A DNA stretch of 64,000 bases from Vibrio penaeicida (GTDB lineage: Bacteria; Pseudomonadota; Gammaproteobacteria; Enterobacterales; Vibrionaceae): contig NZ_AP025145.1 in NCBI RefSeq assembly GCF_019977755.1, forward strand, positions 186,001 to 250,000, in the 5' to 3' direction. This document shows positions 42,587 through 51,030 of the stretch, piece by piece (position 1 is the stretch's first letter; every line of letters begins with the position of its first letter). The notes below the pieces were generated by a model that did no database searches, was not told where the DNA came from, and saw only the letters and a program-made list of their open reading frames with translations. The position numbers and the translations under genes were made by a program.

Positions 42587-43924
42587 TTACTGTTTACCGT
42601 CTTCGAAATCAGCATCATGGTTGGATTGAGGCTGTGCATTTGTCCGTTCATACCAATTGACGTTTCGAGTCATCACCATAACTAAGCTTAAAACGACAAA
42701 GCACAATAGTGTTCCCATCAGTAGGGCATAGCTTTCGGCTTGCAGCAGCCCGAACAACAATCCGTACAGAATGAGTAAACTGATGCCAAAGATGCTGCCA
42801 TGTTTACGGTTATTCAGCATACCGCCCACGTACACACTCAATAAGGCAGTGGACGCAACGGCAGACACTAAGTATGCCCAATTGAAGCCAGTATGCTCAC
42901 TAAGGGAAATCAGCAACAAATAGAACAGCGCTAGAGCAAGACCCACAAAACCGTACTGGATAGGGTGAATAGGGCGCGCTTGGAACAGCTCTAATAAGAA
43001 GAAGCTAGCGAATATAAGGGTAATGACCAGCAGAGAATAGTTTACGGCGCGATGGGATTTAAGGTAATGGTCGACAGGGTCAATCAAGTCCACACCCATT
43101 TGCCTGCCGTTAAGTTCGTAACATTCGGTATTGTCTGACATGCATTTATCAAACAGTTGGGTAATGTTGGTTGAAAAGTTGTTGGTTGCCCATTGAGCGC
43201 TGAAGCCGGTTTCTTGGATATCGGAAGAAATAGGCAAATAATCGCCAATAAAACTCGGGTGAGGCCAGCTAGAGGAAAGCTTAACACTGGTATTGTTGCC
43301 AATCGGGGTGATTTGTAGATTACCCATACCTTGTAGCAAGAAGTTCAAATCAAATGTTAGCGGCTTAGATGTATCTAAAGTATCGATGTCCAGTTTGCTG
43401 TGGAAACCTTGTGTCATTTGGTTCATCCCAGTACCTGGTTCAACTTCGATGGATTGTCCATCGAGTGATAACTCCCCTAAGTTGATTAACCCTCTGCTGT
43501 CACTGATGCCCACCACCATGCTGATCTTATCTATTGTGAATTCGCTCAAATCATCCAGCGAAGAGAGATCAAACCCCCCATTGAGGTCGGTCTGCGCTTG
43601 ATAAAGGCGAGCTTTATAGATCCCTCTGTATTTCTCGAAACTTTCAAGATGAGACGTCAGGTTAAAGGTATCGGGTAAAATGAACGCCTGACGTTCGAGC
43701 ATGAATTCTTTGTCTTTATTAGTGATGGTTTCCGTGTACTGAATATTGATGAAAGGTCCCATGATGCGCTGCTCACCGCTGCTGCTTCGAGCGATGTCTT
43801 GCTGAACTTCCTGCTGTCGATAGGAACGCTCAGAAATAAGGTCTTCAATCATGGATACTGGAATCTGCAGTAGCAGAAATAAAAACAGCACAAAGCCAAA
43901 CTTTATGCCGAGTTGGTTGTTCAT
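42587..43924 (-). CDS. creD: Inner-membrane protein CreD
   Basis: A 445-residue inner-membrane protein of the CreD family. The large periplasmic domain (about residues 35-310) starts with SMIEDLISERSYRQQEVQQDI and GPFINIQY, followed by four or more C-terminal helices (FFLLELFQARPIHPIQYGFVGLALALFYLLLISL). In E. coli it is controlled by CreBC and affects beta-lactam and colicin tolerance. The start is unsettled: ATG 43924 fits the family N-terminus; a GTG at 43963 would add 13 residues. The promoter has four TGGAG repeats at 43979-44016. Confidence 0.88.
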   Translation of the reverse strand: MNNQLGIKFGFVLFLFLLLQIPVSMIEDLISERSYRQQEVQQDIARSSSGEQRIMGPFINIQYTETITNKDKEFMLERQAFILPDTFNLTSHLESFEKYRGIYKARLYQAQTDLNGGFDLSSLDDLSEFTIDKISMVVGISDSRGLINLGELSLDGQSIEVEPGTGMNQMTQGFHSKLDIDTLDTSKPLTFDLNFLLQGMGNLQITPIGNNTSVKLSSSWPHPSFIGDYLPISSDIQETGFSAQWATNNFSTNITQLFDKCMSDNTECYELNGRQMGVDLIDPVDHYLKSHRAVNYSLLVITLIFASFFLLELFQARPIHPIQYGFVGLALALFYLLLISLSEHTGFNWAYLVSAVASTALLSVYVGGMLNNRKHGSIFGISLLILYGLLFGLLQAESYALLMGTLLCFVVLSLVMVMTRNVNWYERTNAQPQSNHDADFEDGKQ

Positions 43925-43978
43925 AAATTTTTTCGTTTCACTCTCCTTAAACGTTATTCGCACTCTAAAACAGCAACT

Positions 43979-44016
43979 TGGAGAGTGAATGGAGGTTATG
44001 TGGAGTTTTTATGGAG
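43979..44016 (-). promoter_or_regulatory. Putative CreB operator, four direct repeats
   Basis: TGGAG occurs at 43979, 43990, 44001 and 44012 on the plus strand, exactly 11 bases apart; on the minus strand this reads CTCCA-N6 repeated. The E. coli cre tag TTCAC-N6-TTCAC has the same 11-base geometry. It lies just upstream of creD and just downstream of creC. Confidence 0.65.
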
Positions 44017-44047
44017 TTGCTAATGCCTTTATGGGGTAGAAACGTTT

Positions 44048-45520
44048 TTAAGGGGTTGGAAGCTGCAGCGTGACTTTGACCCCGCCCTCGACGTTGGCTA
44101 TCTCGAGTGTACCACTGTGCAACTTAGCGACTTGCTCAACGAAGTTAAGCCCCAACCCAGTGCTTTTCACGCCACTTTCCCTAGGCAGTGAGTAAAACCG
44201 TTCGGTGATTCTTTCTAGGGCGTAGTCAGGAATGTGCGGCCCTGTATTGAACACTGTGAGCTCCGCATTTCCACCACTGTACGAGATACACCAATGAATA
44301 CTGCCTTGTTCAAAAACAAAATCGAGGGCGTTTTCCATTAAGTTGAATAATGCCTGTTTCAATAAGAAACTGTCGCCGCATACGGTTAACGGACTGTCTG
44401 ACGCGCTTGGTTCACTCGCAGTTATTTCGCATGATGCCGATTTTTTACTGAGCTTGGCGTCTGAGGCGTGCACAACTTCTTCCAACATCATGAGTAGGGG
44501 AAGTGGCTGCGTATTTTCCAATTGAGGCATTTTTTCTAACCGAGCTAACTCCAACAGTTTATCGATAAGCAATTGCATTCGGTTGCTTTCGCGTTCTATG
44601 TTGCCAGCGAAACGGCTTATTTTTTCTTCCGGTAGCGGCATCTGCAAGATTTCACTCGCACCTTTAATGGCAGAGATTGGGCTTTTAAGTTCGTGGGTGA
44701 GTGTTTGAACATACTCTTCAACGTAGTGTTTTCCGTCGAGTTGATTGCGCATTTTTTCCAGCGCATTACTTAGCGTGCCGTATTCATAAAAGATTCGAAA
44801 AGTCGGCTTGGTGACTTTTTCTCCGCGCCCCATTTTTTCTGCGTAATCTTCAAGTTTATGTAGGGCAGAGTGAATACGCCAAGCGATGAGCGCACCGGTG
44901 AGCAATACTAGCCCTGTCATCCACATCATCCAGAACAAGACATTTCGTTTTGAAAGATCGATAAAAGGCTGAACACTCCGATTGGCTTTCGCGACCGTAA
45001 CGCTGCCGATAATTTCTCCTTGATGGTAGATGGGGGCGGCAACGTGCATAACCGTAGAAAGAGGATCTTCGGGGTTTTCTGTTGTACTGCGAGCCCCATA
45101 TTTTCCGCGTAACGTTAAGTACACGTCATTCCACTGAGAGTAATCTTTGCCCACGTCTTGCTGCCAAGAATCTGCGATAACAATGCCATTTCTATTGGTG
45201 ATATAGATTCGATGATTAATGACTTTTTTGCCGATTTCCCAGATTCTCGCTTCCGGTTCTCGCTTACCATAAGCGGTCAGTAAACTGGCAAATCGACTTT
45301 GTGTCATTTCACCATTTGCAACTTCTTCTTCCGCCAGTACGGCAAGCAAATTCGCCATGTCGACTAACGTTTCCTCTGTCGCTTGGCGCACGGTCGGTTT
45401 CAGTTCTTGAATGACCGTTTGGCTAACGATATAGGCAGTCATGCCCACCAAAACAAAGTAGAGGAAGAACAGACGAATCCCGAGGGGGATTTTAGGCCAA
45501 TTGAACGTTTTGTCGGTCAT
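44048..45520 (-). CDS. creC: Sensor histidine kinase CreC
   Basis: A 490-residue membrane sensor kinase. Two membrane helices (about 13-30 and 197-217) flank a periplasmic domain. A HAMP-like linker leads to the H-box LTHELKSPISAIKGASEIL; the N-box NLMENALDF and the GLGLNFVEQ G2 box follow. Together with CreB it forms the two-component system that regulates the cre regulon, including creD. It follows creB after 1 base in the same direction. Confidence 0.9.
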   Translation of the reverse strand: MTDKTFNWPKIPLGIRLFFLYFVLVGMTAYIVSQTVIQELKPTVRQATEETLVDMANLLAVLAEEEVANGEMTQSRFASLLTAYGKREPEARIWEIGKKVINHRIYITNRNGIVIADSWQQDVGKDYSQWNDVYLTLRGKYGARSTTENPEDPLSTVMHVAAPIYHQGEIIGSVTVAKANRSVQPFIDLSKRNVLFWMMWMTGLVLLTGALIAWRIHSALHKLEDYAEKMGRGEKVTKPTFRIFYEYGTLSNALEKMRNQLDGKHYVEEYVQTLTHELKSPISAIKGASEILQMPLPEEKISRFAGNIERESNRMQLLIDKLLELARLEKMPQLENTQPLPLLMMLEEVVHASDAKLSKKSASCEITASEPSASDSPLTVCGDSFLLKQALFNLMENALDFVFEQGSIHWCISYSGGNAELTVFNTGPHIPDYALERITERFYSLPRESGVKSTGLGLNFVEQVAKLHSGTLEIANVEGGVKVTLQLPTP

Positions 45521-45521
45521 G

Positions 45522-46256
45522 TTAAGCCTTACAGCGGTGTGAGTTTTGAGCGCAATAGTAGTATCCGAACCCGCGTTTTGTACAAATTCTATCTGTCATA
45601 CCAAAGGGTTTGAGTTTGTTGCGAATGGCTTTAATGTGAGAATCGATATTACGTTCGTAGATGGCATCTGGCGTCATGTCGGCAGCGATCATGAGCTGTT
45701 CTCGGCTAAGTACATTGGTCGATACATCAATCAACTTATGAAGGATTTTGAATTCCACAGCGGTTAGACCTAGGTTTTGGCTGCCCACACGGTAGTCAAA
45801 ATTCTCAGGGTATAAGTCTTGGGTACTCTCGACCGATTTTTCCGCTTCAGGTGGGGGAGAGACTAATGGGCGAGATTTAATACGAAGCTTGATTCTTGCA
45901 AGCATTTCCCGAGGGCTAAAAGGTTTGGTTACGTAATCATCAGCCCCGATTTCTAGTCCAACAACTCGGTCTATTTCATCATGTCTGGCGGTTAAAAAAA
46001 TGATAGGGATTGCGGAAAAATCTCGAATGGTTTTACATAGCTCGAAGCCATTTCCATCCGGTAGCCCCACATCCAGAACCAATAAATCTGGGCTTTGTGC
46101 TTTTAAATGGGCAAGCCCTTCACCAGCGGTTGAAAACCAGTCCACTTGATAACCATCCATTTCCAAAACGTGGATTAAATTTTCAGCAATAGCGGGTTCA
46201 TCTTCAATGATCAGGATATTCAAAATTTGGCTCGATTCAGGTTTTATATCGCGCAA
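45522..46256 (-). CDS. creB: Response regulator CreB
   Basis: An OmpR-type response regulator. The receiver begins ILIIEDEPAIAENLIHVLEM; the phosphorylation Asp is in LLVLDVGLPDG, and the Lys is in DDYVTKPF. The C-terminal winged helix carries LTAVEFKILHKLI and NIDSHIKAIRNKL. The start codon is unsure: no ATG is in a suitable place, and TTG 46256 or TTG near 46223 are the candidates, so the true length is 233-244 residues. The gene starts the creBCD operon. Confidence 0.9.
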   Translation of the reverse strand: MRDIKPESSQILNILIIEDEPAIAENLIHVLEMDGYQVDWFSTAGEGLAHLKAQSPDLLVLDVGLPDGNGFELCKTIRDFSAIPIIFLTARHDEIDRVVGLEIGADDYVTKPFSPREMLARIKLRIKSRPLVSPPPEAEKSVESTQDLYPENFDYRVGSQNLGLTAVEFKILHKLIDVSTNVLSREQLMIAADMTPDAIYERNIDSHIKAIRNKLKPFGMTDRICTKRGFGYYYCAQNSHRCKA

Positions 46257-46329
46257 TTATACCAGCCAAAAGTAAAGTATGGGGCTGGTGTGTTAGCTGC
46301 AGTCACATATCAGTGTTTAATCAGATGAG

Positions 46330-47085
46330 TCACTTGGGGAGCATGTCTATAAAGAACGGCACCATCAAGCGCATTGCGATCAGAAATAACACAATCGATA
46401 TCCCTTTTCTCATGGTATTGGGGGCGATATTCGTCGGATATTTCTGGGTTAAGTAGGTCACAAGCATCACTAAGGGAATCGCTGCGGCTGAAATAGTCAG
46501 AATTTCAGGGGTGAGCTGGTTTTCCCATGCAAGAAGCACCGTTCGAGAAACCGAACTGCAAAGAAAGGTGGAAAGCAACAGCGCACGAATATGCTCCATT
46601 GCCATAGGTTGGCGATAAAAGTGGTAAACAAGTGGAGGGCCGCCCAGCCCGAACATTCCGCTACAAAGCCCCGAAGTAAAGCCAGCAACAGAGAAACTAC
46701 GAACACTAGAGAGTTCTTTTTTTGCCGACGCTCGCCAAAATAAACTGATGGCGCTGTACAAGATGATACAGCCCAACAAAAACTCCAAAGTACTTATCGC
46801 TTCACCACTGAGATGGTTCAAGCCCAGTAGACCAATATAGATACCAGGCATAACACCTAAAATGGTGAACACCCATTTACGCCAAGGGGTTTGCCGACCA
46901 ACACCTTTTAAGGCGACTAGACAATTTCCGATTGTTATCAAACTGATGATGGCAGCGATAACAGGTAAACTGTAGAGTTGGAAAGCGCTGGTCAAGCCGA
47001 TAATGATTATGGCGATACCAAACCCTGCTACAGTTTGGAAATACGTGCCAATGGCGATAATAACGAGTAACAGGATTAATTCCAT
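46330..47085 (-). CDS. tauE: TauE/SafE-type sulfite exporter
   Basis: A 251-residue membrane protein of the TSUP/TauE family with seven or eight helices (YFQTVAGFGIAIIIIGL, SGLCSGMFGLGGPPLVYHF). Both repeats carry the characteristic GxGxxPPL-type loops. TauE exports sulfite formed by Xsc. It is 19 bases downstream of pta and transcribed with it, which supports sulfite rather than another anion as substrate. TSUP members also move other sulfur compounds, so sulfite is inferred. Confidence 0.8.
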   Translation of the reverse strand: MELILLLVIIAIGTYFQTVAGFGIAIIIIGLTSAFQLYSLPVIAAIISLITIGNCLVALKGVGRQTPWRKWVFTILGVMPGIYIGLLGLNHLSGEAISTLEFLLGCIILYSAISLFWRASAKKELSSVRSFSVAGFTSGLCSGMFGLGGPPLVYHFYRQPMAMEHIRALLLSTFLCSSVSRTVLLAWENQLTPEILTISAAAIPLVMLVTYLTQKYPTNIAPNTMRKGISIVLFLIAMRLMVPFFIDMLPK

Positions 47086-47104
47086 TCGTGCGAGGTAACC
47101 TCAA

Positions 47105-48103
47105 TTAGGTATGTTGAGCTTGAACAACCGTTGTGGCGATGACATGGAATATATCGTCTTCGCTGCAACCTCGGGACAAATCGTTGGCGGGTTTTGCCAG
47201 TCCCTGTAAAAGAGGCCCTATAGCTTTTGCGCCACTGAGTCTTTCTGCCAGTTTGTAGCCGATGTTTCCTGCTTCTAAATTAGGGAAAACGAGCACGTTG
47301 GCGTTGCCTTTTACGGTTGAATTTGGTGCCTTCTTATTAGCAACTTCTGCGACGATGGCGGCATCGAATTGCACATCTTCATCAATTGCCAGTTCAGGTC
47401 GTTGATATTTTACTCTTTTTGACGCATTTATCACTTTGTCTACCGAAGAATGTTGCGCACTTCCATTTGTTGAGAATGAAAGCATCGCGACTCTCGGTTC
47501 TACATTCAGAAGTTGCTGTGCGCTATTGGCTGCTGTGATCGCAATATTGGCAAGTTGTTCTTCGTTTGGATCCACCACCAAGCCGCAGTCTGTAAATATG
47601 AGTGGTCCTTTATGCTGGTGGAAAGGCTCACATAACATCATGATGAAAAAGCTCGACACGAGCGGGAATGCTTTGTTGGTGCCAATTAACTGAATGGCAT
47701 TACGAACGACATCCGCTGTGGTGTATACCGATCCTGCGACCAGCCCATCAGCATAGCCCTCTCGTACAAGCATAGATGCAAAAACGAGCGGTTGACGAAT
47801 CAATGCTTCAGCATCTTGTAGGCTGATCCCTTTGTGTTTCCTTAACTCATACAATGCTTTGCTCAACGGCTTGGTAAGTGAGCTATCGTCGATACAAATC
47901 AAGGTTAACCCAGACAACGATAGCCCTTGTGCCAAAGCTTGCGCTTCAAGATCTTTGTTGCTGCCAACCAATATTATCTCAGCGACCCCGAGTTGATGAG
48001 CCTTTAAACTGGCGTTGAGGATGCGCTTATCTTGTGCTTCGCACAACACGATCTTTTTTGGGTTGTTTCTTGCGGATTCGATGATCTTTTCAATTGCTTT
48101 CAT
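47105..48103 (-). CDS. pta: Phosphate acetyltransferase (short, Pta domain only)
   Basis: A 332-residue enzyme consisting only of the catalytic Pta domain, unlike the roughly 700-residue housekeeping Pta. MKAIEKIIESARNNPKKIVLCEAQDKRIL is the family start, and the second half shows FPLVSSFFIMMLCEP, PNLEAGNIGYKLAERL and AIGPLLQGLAKPANDLSRGC, all conserved Pta motifs. It turns acetyl phosphate from Xsc into acetyl-CoA, so it fits sulfonate catabolism, with tauE right behind. The intergenic region 48104-48275 carries a palindrome similar to the xsc region. Confidence 0.88.
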   Translation of the reverse strand: MKAIEKIIESARNNPKKIVLCEAQDKRILNASLKAHQLGVAEIILVGSNKDLEAQALAQGLSLSGLTLICIDDSSLTKPLSKALYELRKHKGISLQDAEALIRQPLVFASMLVREGYADGLVAGSVYTTADVVRNAIQLIGTNKAFPLVSSFFIMMLCEPFHQHKGPLIFTDCGLVVDPNEEQLANIAITAANSAQQLLNVEPRVAMLSFSTNGSAQHSSVDKVINASKRVKYQRPELAIDEDVQFDAAIVAEVANKKAPNSTVKGNANVLVFPNLEAGNIGYKLAERLSGAKAIGPLLQGLAKPANDLSRGCSEDDIFHVIATTVVQAQHT

Positions 48104-48126
48104 AATAATAAAATTCCATTTATTGA

Positions 48127-48149
48127 TACAATTTGTTCCGTAAATTGTA
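48127..48149. promoter_or_regulatory. Candidate operator between pta and iclR
   Basis: TACAATTT (48127-48134), GTTCCGT, AAATTGTA (48142-48149) is a perfect 8-7-8 inverted repeat. Within it ATTTGTTCCGTAAATTG (48131-48147) matches 15 of 17 bases of the site at 33159-33175 upstream of xsc. Confidence 0.6.
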
Positions 48150-48275
48150 ATTATGTGACAATGCTAGCGACTGATGCCCCATAGATCAATCTAAAATCCG
48201 CTATGTGGTATAAATCATATTGCTTTCTTGCTATAAGTGGTCTCGTGAGCAGTTGAAGAAGAAAATCGGAGAAAT

Positions 48276-49085
48276 ATGGACAGCCAGTCACCCACTCAGC
48301 CTCCAAAAGTGGAGGGTGATACGCCCACCTTGCGCCTTTTTGCTTTACTCGAAGTGATCGCGGAAAAGGACGAATTTTTCTCATTACAAAGCCTTGTCGA
48401 AGAAACGGGTTTGCCAAAGCCCACATTACACCGAATGCTTCAGCAGCTAGAGAGCGCTGGCATTGTTCAGCGTGACCATGATGACAGGCACTACAGCACC
48501 GGAATACGATTACGCCGTTTTGCGGAAAAGTTGCTACTGAACAGTACGATTCACAGTGCGAGGCACGCCGTGTTACTGCAATTGCAAAATGAAGTGGGAG
48601 AAAGCTGTAACCTTACGGCGCTTTCTGGGGGCGAAATTGTCTATGTTGATCGCGTAGAAACCCAAGCCCCACTTCGCTTTTATTTGCACCCCGGTTCTCG
48701 TGTGCCTGTGCATTGCAGTGCAACGGGTAAGCTTTTCCTCGCGAATATGAATGCCAAACAGCGCAGACGTGTGTTAACCACCACTGAATTAGAGCGTTAC
48801 ACCCAGCATACGAAAACCAACATTGAAGATTTGGAAGAAGAACTCGACCTCGTTAAGAACAATGGTTACGCCATCGATAACGAAGAGTTTTTACCCGGTC
48901 TGTTCTGTGTTGCTGTGTTAGTGCCTTCAAAACGTGGACGCTCTAATCTTGGTATTGCCATACAAGCGCCGATTATTCGCCTAAAACCAGAACAAGCTCT
49001 ACATTTTCTTCCTGCTTTGCAGCGCGCAGCCAATGCATTGGCCAAAATAGAAGAGGAAGAAGATGAACGGTTGTCTGACAAATAG
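48276..49085 (+). CDS. IclR-family transcriptional regulator
   Basis: A 269-residue regulator. The winged helix reads FFSLQSLVEETGLPKPTLHRMLQQLESAGIVQRD; the effector domain contains YVDRVETQAPLRFYLHPGSRVPVHCSATGK and the later NNGYAIDNEEFLPGLFCVAV, classical IclR motifs. It diverges from pta. The promoter region between them holds the palindrome 48127-48149. It is the best candidate for control of both sulfonate loci, since the xsc region carries a matching site. The ligand, perhaps a sulfonate intermediate or acetyl phosphate, is unknown. Confidence 0.9.
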   Translation: MDSQSPTQPPKVEGDTPTLRLFALLEVIAEKDEFFSLQSLVEETGLPKPTLHRMLQQLESAGIVQRDHDDRHYSTGIRLRRFAEKLLLNSTIHSARHAVLLQLQNEVGESCNLTALSGGEIVYVDRVETQAPLRFYLHPGSRVPVHCSATGKLFLANMNAKQRRRVLTTTELERYTQHTKTNIEDLEEELDLVKNNGYAIDNEEFLPGLFCVAVLVPSKRGRSNLGIAIQAPIIRLKPEQALHFLPALQRAANALAKIEEEEDERLSDK

Positions 49086-49093
49086 GTGAATGG

Positions 49094-49798
49094 GTGCAAT
49101 ACGTAGAGATTAAAATCGCAGTAGAAGAGCAGATTGAGTCTGGTTTATTACCTCCTGGGCAAAAACTGCCTCCGGAACGTAAATTAGCTGAGTCATTTAA
49201 CACGACTCGAGTAACACTGCGAGAAGCACTATCGCTGCTTGAGATTGAAGGAAAAATCTACCGAGAAGATAGGCGAGGTTGGTTTATCTCGCCTCCGCCA
49301 CTAAGCTACGACCCGGGTAAAGACTTCAGTTTTACGGCATTAGCGACGGCGAATGAAAGAAAGCCTAGAACCGAAGTTCTCACATCGAAAACCATTTTGG
49401 CGACCAAATACGCTTCTCAGATTTTGGATCTTCAACCTTTCTCTGATGTGCATAAAATTGAGAGGCTTCGTTACCTCGATGAACGCCCCGTCATGCATGT
49501 GACTCATTATGTTCAGCCTGACTATGCACCGAGCTTGCTCGATCACGACCTTACCTTTTCACTCAGTGGTATTTGCGCGAGTGAATTCGGTATTCACCCT
49601 GCATCGACTCAAATTCGGCTACGAACTACTTCACTGCTTGGAGACATTGCACAGTCTTTACGTGCAACACCGGGTGCCCCCGCAATGGTGATTGAGCGCT
49701 CTAGCTTAGACAGTTCCGGTGCGATCATTGATTGTCGCATCGAATATTGGCGACATGATGCGATCAGTATTGAATCGAGTGTGGAGCTGAAAAAATAG
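49094..49798 (+). CDS. GntR-family regulator with UTRA domain
   Basis: A 234-residue regulator with an N-terminal GntR winged helix (LLPPGQKLPPERKLAESFNTTRVTLREALSLLEIEGKIYREDRRGWFIS) and a C-terminal UTRA ligand domain (FSDVHKIERLRYLDERPVMHVTHYV, ...MVIERSSLDSSGAIIDCRIEYWRHD). The GTG at 49094 is 8 bases after the IclR stop, and the EamA gene begins 3 bases after its stop, so the three form an operon. GntR-UTRA regulators paired with an EamA permease occur in phosphonate clusters, but no phnW or phnX is here. Confidence 0.88.
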   Translation: MQYVEIKIAVEEQIESGLLPPGQKLPPERKLAESFNTTRVTLREALSLLEIEGKIYREDRRGWFISPPPLSYDPGKDFSFTALATANERKPRTEVLTSKTILATKYASQILDLQPFSDVHKIERLRYLDERPVMHVTHYVQPDYAPSLLDHDLTFSLSGICASEFGIHPASTQIRLRTTSLLGDIAQSLRATPGAPAMVIERSSLDSSGAIIDCRIEYWRHDAISIESSVELKK

Positions 49799-49801
49799 CT
49801 T

Positions 49802-50701
49802 ATGTCGTTGTTTGCTATTGCGTTAGTGGTTTTCTCGGCGTTGCTGCACGCGAGTTGGAATATCATTGGCAAATCTAAACAAGGTGCTGGTGGTTCGTTT
49901 TTTCTTGCTTCGGCGTATGCTCCAACTCTTATCTTAGCCCCTTATACGTTTTGGTTTCTCTCTTCTCCCGAGATTTCATTGCCTTCCCAATTTTGGCTTT
50001 GGGTATGTGTGAGTGCGGTATTTCAAGCTGTTTACATGCTTGGGTTAGCGTACGCTTATCAGCGTGCCGATGTTGGCGTGATTTATCCTATCGCGAGAGC
50101 CACGCCAGTACTGATGGTTGGTATGGGGACGGTATTGTTAGGGCAGACATTGAGTGATGCTCAATGGATTGGCTTTACCTTAATTACCCTTGGCTGCCTG
50201 TTTGTTCCGCTCGTGACATTCAGCCAGTTTAGGCTATCCGATTACATGAATAGTGGTGTGGCTTGGGCGCTTGTCGCCGCAGTGGGGACAACGGGTTACT
50301 CCATTCTGGATAAAGTCGCGATAGACATTCTTACCACTGAAGTGAAGGAAGTTTACAGTGCGCAACAGGTGGCTATCTTCTATTTGGGCGTTCAGTTTGC
50401 ATTTATGGCCGCGACATTAACCCTGACCTTTGCTTTAACGAAACAATGGCATGTCTTTCGAAAAGGTTGGGAAATGAAAAAGTCCGCCACCGTTGCAGGC
50501 GTCATGATGGGCGTAACGTACACCTTAGTTTTGTATGCCATGACGCTAACGGAAAACGTCAGCTTGGTGGTTGCTTTACGCCAGACCAGCATCATATTTG
50601 GGCTTTTATTGGGAATTATTTTCTTGAAAGAAAAGTGGCTGTATACAAGAGGTGTCGGGGTGGTGTGTATTGTCGTTGGACTTGTCTTGGCTCTTATTTG
50701 A
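49802..50701 (+). CDS. EamA/DMT-family permease
   Basis: A 299-residue membrane protein with ten predicted helices in two EamA repeats (LLHASWNIIGKSK in the first, VALRQTSIIFGLLLGIIFLKEKW in the second). The N-terminal pattern and size match phosphonate-utilisation-associated membrane proteins of the DMT family. The transported compound is unknown. Being in an operon with IclR and UTRA-type GntR regulators next to sulfonate genes, it could move a C2 sulfonate, phosphonate or metabolite of either. A strong terminator follows. Confidence 0.82.
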   Translation: MSLFAIALVVFSALLHASWNIIGKSKQGAGGSFFLASAYAPTLILAPYTFWFLSSPEISLPSQFWLWVCVSAVFQAVYMLGLAYAYQRADVGVIYPIARATPVLMVGMGTVLLGQTLSDAQWIGFTLITLGCLFVPLVTFSQFRLSDYMNSGVAWALVAAVGTTGYSILDKVAIDILTTEVKEVYSAQQVAIFYLGVQFAFMAATLTLTFALTKQWHVFRKGWEMKKSATVAGVMMGVTYTLVLYAMTLTENVSLVVALRQTSIIFGLLLGIIFLKEKWLYTRGVGVVCIVVGLVLALI

Positions 50702-50719
50702 TGATCTGTGTAAAAACAA

Positions 50720-50748
50720 AAAAGTGCCCTGAAAAACAGGGCACTTTT
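50720..50748. terminator. Strong intrinsic terminator
   Basis: AAAAGTGCCCTG (50720-50731) pairs over 12 bp with CAGGGCACTTTT (50737-50748) around AAAAA; works on either strand. Confidence 0.9.
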
Positions 50749-50751
50749 GGT

Positions 50752-51018
50752 TATACTCCAACCACCTCAAAGTGCAGGATTCAGAGCTCTATCTTCTGTT
50801 TCAGTTCAAGGAGAAGAACGCAGTGGAATGACGAGTCCTTTCCAAGTTCTTTGACGATGAAATGGGACAGAAGATAAGCTCCCAAGGGCGAGTTTGCTTG
50901 GTTTTCATGCCGCGTTACCGATTCTAGATTTAGAACCACTAGACCTTCAAATCGGTGCCTTGCCTGAAAACTAAGCAATTCTCGCTGAACCTAGCACCTT
51001 GAGGTGGTTGGAGTATAA
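50752..51018. repeat. Inverted-repeat element built from two dispersed repeat copies
   Basis: The left end, TATACTCCAACCACCTCAA at 50752, is matched on the opposite strand by the right end TTGAGGTGGTTGGAGTATA at about 50999-51017. The left copy continues to about 50821 and, as reverse complement, matches the repeat at 53274-53343 nearly base for base. The 267-base unit has no ORF and looks like a miniature, MITE-like palindromic element lying in the gap between a terminator and the next gene. Confidence 0.72.
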
Positions 51019-51030
51019 AACCTTGTTGGC

